A DNA stretch of 64,000 bases from positions 62,001 through 126,000 of the forward strand of contig VXRL01000059.1 of assembly GCA_009838515.1 (NCBI GenBank), given 5' to 3'. The notes below the pieces were generated by a model. The model saw only the letters and a program-made list of their open reading frames with translations, ran no database searches and had not been told where the DNA came from. Shown here piece by piece: positions 58,955 through 64,000 of this stretch. Within the stretch, counting starts at the first letter, position 1, and each line of letters begins with the position of its first letter. This stretch comes from Terriglobia bacterium. Its GTDB lineage: Bacteria > Acidobacteriota > Terriglobia > Bryobacterales > UBA6623. A program made the position numbers and the translations under genes.

Positions 58955-60139
58955 ATGAAGATTCGCGACATCGAGGTCATCAACCTGTGCTTCGAATATC
59001 CGCCCGAGCGGCGGTTTCGCTATGCCGGCGGAACCTGCACGGGGCGCCTGACGACTCTTGTCAAGGTCCGCACCGACGAGGGCGTCGAGGGGCTGGGCTC
59101 GATCTATTCGCATCCGGACTTGGTGCGGACGATCATCGAAGGCCAATTGCGTCCTCTACTGATGGGTAGTGATCCACTTGAGATCGAGGCCTGCTGGCAG
59201 CGCTGTTATGCGCTGACGCGCTGGTACGGGCGCAAGGGTGCCGCAATCTCAGCCCTGGGCGGCATCGATATCGCCCTGTGGGACATCCGGGGCAAAGTCG
59301 AGGGAAAGCGGATCTGCGACCTGATCGGGCCAGCCAGAGCGACAGTCCCGGCGTACGCCAGCGGGCTGCTCTGGAAGCGCGAGATCGGCGAACTGAAGGA
59401 CGAGGCTCAGCGCCACCTCGAACACGATTTCCGCGCTGTCAAGATGCGGCTGGGAAAGGATCCGGACTATGACCGGGCCGCCGTGAGCGCCGTGCGAGAC
59501 ACGGTCGGTGCGGAGGCGCGCCTAATGGTCGATGGCAATGCCCGTTACTCGGTTGGCGAGGCGCGCCGGATGGCACCGGCTTGGCTGGCAGGCGGGGTGT
59601 TCTGGCTGGAGGAGCCCTTCGCCCCGGAGCAGCCCGAAGCGTTCAGGGCGCTGCGGCCCAGCATCCCGGGCATTCCGTTGGCTGCCGGAGAGAACGAGTT
59701 TGGGAGGCAAGGATTCAAAGAGCTTATCGATGGCGGGGTGGTCGAAATCGCACAGCCGGATTGCTGCCGTTGCGGAGGACTGACGGAGGCACTGCGCATC
59801 GCGTCGGACGCGGCGGAACGAGATGTCAAGATCGCGCCGCACACTTGGAGCGATGCGGTGGCGCTGACGGCCAACATGCACCTAGTAGCGGCGACTCCAC
59901 ACGCCCTCACGGTAGAGGTGGACCAGACCGGCAATCCGTTCATCGAAGAACTGCTCGTCGGTGGACAGCGCGTCAAAGACGGTCAGCTCGAACTGCCGCA
60001 AGGGCCGGGCTTAGGCATTGAGCTGAACCAAGACACGGTTCGCAAGTACACCGTCCCGCGCGGGCAGGCCACTCCTCCCGGCAACTATTCCGACATGGTC
60101 TTCCAAGATCTGCGGTACCAAGGGGAATTATCCATTTGA
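58955..60139 (+). CDS. Mandelate racemase / muconate lactonizing-type enzyme (cytosolic)
   Basis: This 394-aa enolase-superfamily enzyme has no export signal (Met-Lys-Ile-Arg-Asp-Ile-Glu-Val-Ile). The capping domain has Ser-Ala-Leu-Gly-Gly-Ile-Asp-Ile-Ala-Leu-Trp-Asp. The barrel has Lys-Met-Arg-Leu-Gly (a Lys-x-Arg type base), Asp in Leu-Met-Val-Asp-Gly-Asn, Glu in Trp-Leu-Glu-Glu-Pro-Phe, Glu in Ala-Ala-Gly-Glu-Asn-Glu, and His in Ile-Ala-Pro-His-Thr-Trp-Ser. The Lys and His placement fits the mandelate racemase/sugar-acid dehydratase subgroup. It follows the symporter, so import and cytosolic processing of a sugar acid seem coupled. Confidence 0.92.
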   Translation: MKIRDIEVINLCFEYPPERRFRYAGGTCTGRLTTLVKVRTDEGVEGLGSIYSHPDLVRTIIEGQLRPLLMGSDPLEIEACWQRCYALTRWYGRKGAAISALGGIDIALWDIRGKVEGKRICDLIGPARATVPAYASGLLWKREIGELKDEAQRHLEHDFRAVKMRLGKDPDYDRAAVSAVRDTVGAEARLMVDGNARYSVGEARRMAPAWLAGGVFWLEEPFAPEQPEAFRALRPSIPGIPLAAGENEFGRQGFKELIDGGVVEIAQPDCCRCGGLTEALRIASDAAERDVKIAPHTWSDAVALTANMHLVAATPHALTVEVDQTGNPFIEELLVGGQRVKDGQLELPQGPGLGIELNQDTVRKYTVPRGQATPPGNYSDMVFQDLRYQGELSI

Positions 60140-60153
60140 CTTGAGAACCGCCC

Positions 60154-60498
60154 CTAGGGCTCCAGAAGCCGTTGCTGGATCAAAGTTGCGGCGAATTCTC
60201 CAATCACGGAGACCGGCACTCCCTCGAACTGAGCCGTTTTCTCCTTGACCTTGCTCCAGACGCCGCTATCTCGAATGGCGTTCAGATGCTCGTGACCGCT
60301 CCACGTCAGGCGGCAGTCGGAATACCCGTCGTAGGTCTTTTCGCCAATCTTAACGAAACCAGCCTCTTCCAGAATATCTAAGTGGTACAGGAATCGTTCC
60401 TCGTCGCAGCGTTCAGGCGGAGTCGGATTGGACTCCACGGCCTCCGACGCCTCTAGCTGCATCAGGATCTCCCGAACCAGGTCAAGGTCCCTCTTCAT
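60154..60498 (-). CDS. DUF2513 domain protein
   Basis: This 114-aa protein matches DUF2513: Met-Lys-Arg-Asp-Leu-Asp-Leu-Val-Arg-Glu-Ile-Leu-Met-Gln-Leu-Glu at the start, then Tyr-His-Leu-Asp-Ile-Leu-Glu-Glu-Ala-Gly-Phe-Val, a winged-helix-like helix, and Leu-Thr-Trp-Ser-Gly-His-Glu-His-Leu-Asn-Ala-Ile-Arg. DUF2513 proteins are common on phages and accessory islands; the role is unknown. Its ATG overlaps the stop of the upstream 105-aa gene (ATGA), so both are co-translated. Confidence 0.87.
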   Translation of the reverse strand: MKRDLDLVREILMQLEASEAVESNPTPPERCDEERFLYHLDILEEAGFVKIGEKTYDGYSDCRLTWSGHEHLNAIRDSGVWSKVKEKTAQFEGVPVSVIGEFAATLIQQRLLEP

Positions 60499-60812
60499 AG
60501 CTCCGGCTCCCGATGTGATCGAAGCATGCACTCCAACTTGTGCAATAGCGTGGCCGCTTGCTGGGCCTCGTCCTCGGATAGCTTCCCGATCCCGCGTACG
60601 TACCAGCCGCTAGCCGGTGGCGAGTTGTCGACCACCAGATCTCGAATCTTGTCATACACGGATTTCAGATCCTCCGGAAGGGCTTCTCGGTCTATATGCA
60701 CGAATCCCTCGTGACAGGCTTCCAGCAGCCTCTCACTGATCCGGCCTTTGCCCCGGATCAGGCATTCCACCGCGTCGCTGGATTTCGAATAAGCGCGGGA
60801 CAAATCAGCCAT
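60495..60812 (-). CDS. Hypothetical protein coupled to DUF2513
   Basis: This 105-aa soluble protein is mainly helical: Ala-Asp-Leu-Ser-Arg-Ala-Tyr-Ser-Lys-Ser-Ser-Asp-Ala-Val-Glu-Cys-Leu, then Gly-Lys-Gly-Arg-Ile-Ser-Glu-Arg-Leu-Leu-Glu-Ala. I do not recognise the family. The ATG at 60812 is the best start; the longer frame to 61220 runs across the next gene and looks non-coding. Co-translation with DUF2513 suggests a two-protein accessory unit. Confidence 0.6.
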   Translation of the reverse strand: MADLSRAYSKSSDAVECLIRGKGRISERLLEACHEGFVHIDREALPEDLKSVYDKIRDLVVDNSPPASGWYVRGIGKLSEDEAQQAATLLHKLECMLRSHREPEL

Positions 60813-60906
60813 CTTGTACCCTCTAGTTCCAACGTAACAAACAGCCTTGCCCCTTTCGGAGACATCCGATAGGTTCAAGAACGTACCAGAGAGCCGTAGC
60901 CTCCCT

Positions 60907-61194
60907 CTAAGAGTCCGGTTCGCCGATGACGAATGGACCGCCCGGGTCTTGAAGCGTTGCGGGCTTATAGCGCATGGTTTTGCCGCCGCGGAACGCTCGT
61001 CTGAGCATGTCCTGAGCTTGCTTGCGGCCGAAATGGATCGCCTGTTGCCTGAATATGTCAGCTGCAGCATCGCCCCTGAGAGAAACTCCGCACTCGGGGC
61101 AGCGTATCTCGGCGAGGTCTCCGTCGATGTAGACGCACTCTGTCGGGATATTGCACTGGCGGCAGAGAAGATGTGAGGCTGAGTCCGTACGCAT
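60907..61194 (-). CDS. Small zinc-ribbon protein
   Basis: This 95-aa protein has two Cys pairs (Cys-Arg-Gln-Cys and Cys-Pro-Glu-Cys, 20 residues apart) forming a zinc ribbon near the N-terminus. The rest is helical (Gly-Asp-Ala-Ala-Ala-Asp-Ile-Phe-Arg-Gln-Gln, Arg-Lys-Gln-Ala-Gln-Asp). The ATG at 61194 is preferred to a TTG at 61209. It is the first gene of the small accessory minus-strand group. Role unknown; nucleic-acid binding is possible. Confidence 0.6.
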   Translation of the reverse strand: MRTDSASHLLCRQCNIPTECVYIDGDLAEIRCPECGVSLRGDAAADIFRQQAIHFGRKQAQDMLRRAFRGGKTMRYKPATLQDPGGPFVIGEPDS

Positions 61195-61469
61195 CTTATA
61201 GGGTAGCAAGCCCGTAGCAAACTCTCCCTCTCTCAGTAGGCATCGGCACGCCTATGTGCCTCTTGCTCGCAACGGGCAGCCGTGCGCGCCGGGGCCGGGC
61301 GAGTTGGACTAGGAGGGGGGCCTCAGGTGCCGGCTGAGCCCTTCCGGAACGTACCCCACGCGGTGCACATGATCGCGTGCAGACTACGCGCCTAGCGGCG
61401 GTCGCGGCGGGCCTCCATCGGCTCGAACGTACCGGCACGTTAAGCCAGCTTCAGTAGCCACACGGACGT
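61195..61469. other. GC-rich intergenic region between zinc-ribbon and HNH-ATPase genes
   Basis: This 275-bp spacer contains no convincing gene. It is very GC-rich and borders directly on the AT-richer HNH-ATPase gene, so the composition changes abruptly near 61470. It contains two of three copies of the 9-mer GAACGTACC (61347 and 61425; the third is at 60879). Confidence 0.5.
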
Positions 61470-62720
61470 CTAGTCGGTGCTCGTAGACTCTGTGGTATGA
61501 AACCCTTTACGAACTGTCACACTTGGAGGCGTTCCATGTAGCCTGAACACATTCCAGCCAATCCACTTTATGTCATCAAATTCCACTCTACCTGGTCCTA
61601 CCGTAATGATCGTCTGGAATCCGATCTCCGGCGATGCCAACAGTTCCACATATCGATTCGCCCAGTGAAGGTCAAGTCTCCAGAAATCGGAATCGAGAAT
61701 CAAGATCGTAGGATATAGTGTTGAGAACCTCTTGGCTGCAAGTATCCCCAATTCCATTAGAAATCGTGCACATGTTGAATCGCCCAACATTCTGAAAAGA
61801 ACAGCATCTGAACTGCGAGACCCCTCCTCTTTGACGAATAGCATAACATGTCCTTCCGATTCTTTTGTATAGGTCTCCGTGAAGTAGCCAGAATCCATCT
61901 GACGTAACTCTTCAACCAGTGATTGAATTTCGTATGTGTGAAGATTCATCAATCGAGCAATAAGGTCAATATCACTAGGTTCTTCATCGTATCTGACTAT
62001 CCGCATGTTTTGTGGAAAGATAATCTTCACTGGCGCAGTTGGAATTCTCGTGGGATCCGAATCCAAATAGTATTCTGGCCTATCCTTTCGCATAAATGAG
62101 ACAGCAACAGTATGGAGACCATAGTAATGATATTCGACCTCAATGCTGACACGGTCTCGACCTTTTGGAAGACTGGACCACCGTTCAAGATAGTGGGGAT
62201 AGACGCCAGCCGCGATCCACTCACAGAGAGCAGTCTTTCCAGACTGATTCAGGCCGACAATGAATGTCAGTCTCGCGAGATCGATCTTGATATTGTTGAC
62301 GAATAATGGACTAGAAATGACCCGGACTTCCTTGACCCACTTGGGTTCACTGTCCAAGCCGCGTAGTTCCAGAGAAATTCGATTTTCATGCATTATTTTG
62401 AAGATTTGTAATTTTTCTGGTGGGTATTCGTTTCCATCGTTCTTGTCAATCAAGGCTGCATGATCTGGACACAACCAAATCGCGTTTTCTGGCGAACGAA
62501 TTTCACTGTCGGTTAGTCCACCATAACCGCGTGGCCCTTTGGGCGCTGCGCTGTAGATGTGAGCGGCTATCCCGATGCACGCGGATTTCGTGCGGTCGAT
62601 TCCGGGACCAACAGTTAATCGGTCACAATCTGGAAAACTACACCTATAACCAGCCCGCTGAGCTACTAGGGTTCTAATGGGCTTAGAGAAGCTAATCCGG
62701 TTCTTCGTTCTTGAAACCAT
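61470..62720 (-). CDS. HNH nuclease domain fused to P-loop ATPase
   Basis: The product is 416 aa. Residues ~20-110 form an HNH domain: Cys27-Cys32 zinc pair, Ala-Ala-His54-Ile, Gly-Pro-Arg-Gly-Tyr-Gly-Gly-Leu, Ser-Pro-Glu-Asn79-Ala-Ile-Trp-Leu-Cys84-Pro-Asp-His87-Ala-Ala-Leu-Ile-Asp. This flavour is found in phage-defence nucleases such as CBASS HNH-SAVED effectors (family knowledge). Residues ~145-390 form a P-loop ATPase: Walker A Gly-Leu-Asn-Gln-Ser-Gly-Lys-Thr (156-163), Walker B Ile-Leu-Ile-Leu-Asp (339-343) followed by Ser-Asp and not the usual Glu, then Thr-Ile-Ile-Thr-Val. No coiled coil is seen. The gene is visibly AT-richer than its neighbours and is probably acquired. It may be a single-gene defence nuclease. 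Confidence 0.85.
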   Translation of the reverse strand: MVSRTKNRISFSKPIRTLVAQRAGYRCSFPDCDRLTVGPGIDRTKSACIGIAAHIYSAAPKGPRGYGGLTDSEIRSPENAIWLCPDHAALIDKNDGNEYPPEKLQIFKIMHENRISLELRGLDSEPKWVKEVRVISSPLFVNNIKIDLARLTFIVGLNQSGKTALCEWIAAGVYPHYLERWSSLPKGRDRVSIEVEYHYYGLHTVAVSFMRKDRPEYYLDSDPTRIPTAPVKIIFPQNMRIVRYDEEPSDIDLIARLMNLHTYEIQSLVEELRQMDSGYFTETYTKESEGHVMLFVKEEGSRSSDAVLFRMLGDSTCARFLMELGILAAKRFSTLYPTILILDSDFWRLDLHWANRYVELLASPEIGFQTIITVGPGRVEFDDIKWIGWNVFRLHGTPPSVTVRKGFHTTESTSTD

Positions 62721-63420
62721 AAGAATCTCGCATTGCTAGGATCGGCTTCGTCTAACGCATGGGCTGCTTCGAAGATACATAGAGATTGTGGTTCAACGAC
62801 GTCGTGATTCTACGCGTTTCCCCTTGCCGTAGTTCGGAGTGATGCAGGCTTGCAACAGGTTATCCAGCGAGGAGTTCGGCCTTGTTTCGAAACTCCCCGA
62901 TTGTTCAAGATGCGACTGTAGCGAATCCTTGGATCAATAGCCCCTTCGCGTGCGTTCGCACGGCGGTTCGATTGGCAACGGACGCGGTCCAATTGGCACG
63001 TACGAGATGAGCTGTACTTCATACTGCACGCCGTGCGGACGATTCGCGTAATGCCCGAGCTGGCGGATCCATCGCCCGGGCTTCAGCCCGGTCTTCCAGT
63101 ATAGGTGCGCTGCCAGTTGGCCAAGCCGTGTTCGCACGTCCGGGAGGAGAGGCGTTGGCGACTGTGACTTGCACGTGGTCCAAGACCGATCCGCGCAGAC
63201 CGGGTAGGCCGCGTTCGTGCCAGCGCGCGCGCTTTGAGAGGTCAGATCTGCGTCAGGCCGATGAGTTACAGAAGTTCACTGGGAGCCGCGTTGCAAGCGC
63301 GATCGCCGAGATCTTGAGTTGATCCCAGATGAGTGCCGCTAAGGCCGATAGGCAAACGAATCCATCACCGGTGCGGTGAGTATATTAGGGACTTGGGGGG
63401 CGAGATCGGTCGACATCGGT
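62721..63420. other. 700-bp region without a confident gene
   Basis: Several short open frames exist on both strands (for example 62934-63137 minus and 63128-63322 plus), but none has a known motif, a good start or consistent coding character. The left part stays AT-rich like the HNH-ATPase gene; the right part returns to high GC. A TATATT hexamer at ~63378 could serve the restriction-helicase gene. Confidence 0.5.
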
Positions 63421-64000
63421 ATGGCGAGCTTCTTTGAGTCCCCGATCCTGAACTCTCCTTACGAATACCCGTCGTCTCATTGGGAACTCGATGAGAGCGG
63501 TCAGCCGACACACCAAGTTGTAAATCAGCGTCGGCGTGTGTCATTCATCACGCCGATTCCGAAACCGAAGAAGCATCGGCACAGCCAAAGCGAGTTTGTC
63601 TTCGACGACGCTGCGCAGAAACTCGGTGACAGTAGTCAGCAATACAACCTGACGGAGATCATTGACGGCGTTCGCTACGAAGTCGACCGCTGGCGGAAGC
63701 TGCCCGATTCCGCACAGTGGCGAGTTACACCCGAGACGGCCCGGCTGCTCAGACATTGGCGCCACCACAAATTCAGCAATCTCCGCCCTTTCTTCTGCCA
63801 GATCGAAGCCGTCGAGACCGTCATCTGGCTCACGGAGGTTGCGCCGTCGATGGGGAAGCGGGGAAAGCGATTTCTCGATCGGCTAGAGGAGGCGAACGAG
63901 GCGGCGAATCCTGGTCTCGCGCGGCTGGCGCTTAAGCTCGCCACTGGAGCTGGGAAGACCACGGTCATGGCGATGCTGATCGCGTGGCAGACGATCAATG
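63421..64000 (+). CDS. Type III restriction Res-like helicase, N-terminal part (runs off the edge)
   Basis: Only the first 193 codons are present. The N-terminus, Phe-Glu-Ser-Pro-Ile-Leu-Asn-Ser-Pro-Tyr-Glu-Tyr-Pro followed by His-Trp-Glu-Leu-Asp-Glu-Ser-Gly-Gln-Pro-Thr and Ile-Thr-Pro-Ile-Pro-Lys-Pro-Lys, is characteristic of a family of restriction endonucleases with a DEAD/DEAH helicase core (BPTD_3080-like, as I recall the family). The helicase motif I appears near the edge: Leu-Ala-Thr-Gly-Ala-Gly-Lys-Thr-Thr. The nuclease and partner genes (modification methylase) would lie to the right, outside this window. Confidence 0.8.
   Translation, partial: MASFFESPILNSPYEYPSSHWELDESGQPTHQVVNQRRRVSFITPIPKPKKHRHSQSEFVFDDAAQKLGDSSQQYNLTEIIDGVRYEVDRWRKLPDSAQWRVTPETARLLRHWRHHKFSNLRPFFCQIEAVETVIWLTEVAPSMGKRGKRFLDRLEEANEAANPGLARLALKLATGAGKTTVMAMLIAWQTIN

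Noticed and set aside
62934-63322. Possible transposase or small gene remnants left of the restriction helicase
   Set aside because: Neither strand gives a frame with a known motif or a plausible start, so no gene is called.

Overview
The window is 64 kb of GC-rich, densely coded bacterial chromosome. The best fit is an Acidobacteriota genome. It carries an Acidobacteria-type VWA protein, a PadR regulator followed by an 889-aa 'acidobacterial duplicated orphan permease' (ADOP), a carboxypeptidase-like/TonB-dependent receptor, and several families abundant in Acidobacteria and Planctomycetes: VCBS/FG-GAP proteins, DUF1080, DUF1501, DUF1552, DUF1549/DUF1553, DUF1592, sulfatase and Gfo/Idh/MocA. 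There is no 16S gene in the window, so the phylum call is an inference from gene content.

Left part (1-17.5 kb): a minus-strand aa3/caa3-type cytochrome c oxidase operon (ctaC, ctaD, two tandem ctaE paralogues, subunit IV and the start of a small exported Cys protein). It is followed by a VCBS-repeat exported protein, a DUF1080 hydrolase-like protein, a translationally coupled ECF sigma / anti-sigma / unknown exported protein operon, a PLP aminotransferase, an exported Pcm-type methyltransferase, an EamA exporter, a sugar-phosphate-isomerase-like TIM barrel, a CoA-binding protein, the selenocysteine elongation factor SelB and an exported VWA protein.

Middle (17.5-37.9 kb): a Phd/PIN toxin-antitoxin pair with a palindromic operator; an enolase-superfamily enzyme and a DapA-type lyase that both carry export signals; a small DUF2905 protein; a second VCBS protein; an NAD-dependent epimerase; aspS and a gamma-carbonic-anhydrase-like protein; a solitary DUF4143 ATPase; fabV, moaB, a lipoprotein and hemL; recJ, lysS, a zinc-ribbon protein and a TIM-barrel protein; tRNA-Ala(GGC); and a hicAB module lying between two 85-bp direct repeats.

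Right part (37.9-60.1 kb): an apparent export module (PadR, ADOP permease, HlyD-type adaptor, LolD/MacB-type ATPase) and a TonB-dependent receptor. Next is a 14-kb block for extracytoplasmic carbohydrate or sulfated-compound catabolism: a DUF1552 + DUF1592 cytochrome pair, a lipoprotein sulfatase, a Tat-exported Gfo/Idh/MocA protein, a DUF1549/DUF1553 cytochrome + DUF1501 pair, a sodium:solute symporter and a second enolase-superfamily enzyme. Two different heme-protein/Tat-protein pairs, together with exported versions of normally cytosolic sugar-acid enzymes, suggest that part of the sugar chemistry happens in the periplasm.

Far right (60.1-64 kb): an accessory island of small genes (DUF2513, an unknown 105-aa protein, a zinc ribbon), a clearly AT-richer gene coding for an HNH nuclease domain fused to a P-loop ATPase, and the start of a type III Res-like restriction helicase that runs off the edge. 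This looks like the beginning of a defence island. The HNH-ATPase fusion is the best candidate here for an undescribed system.
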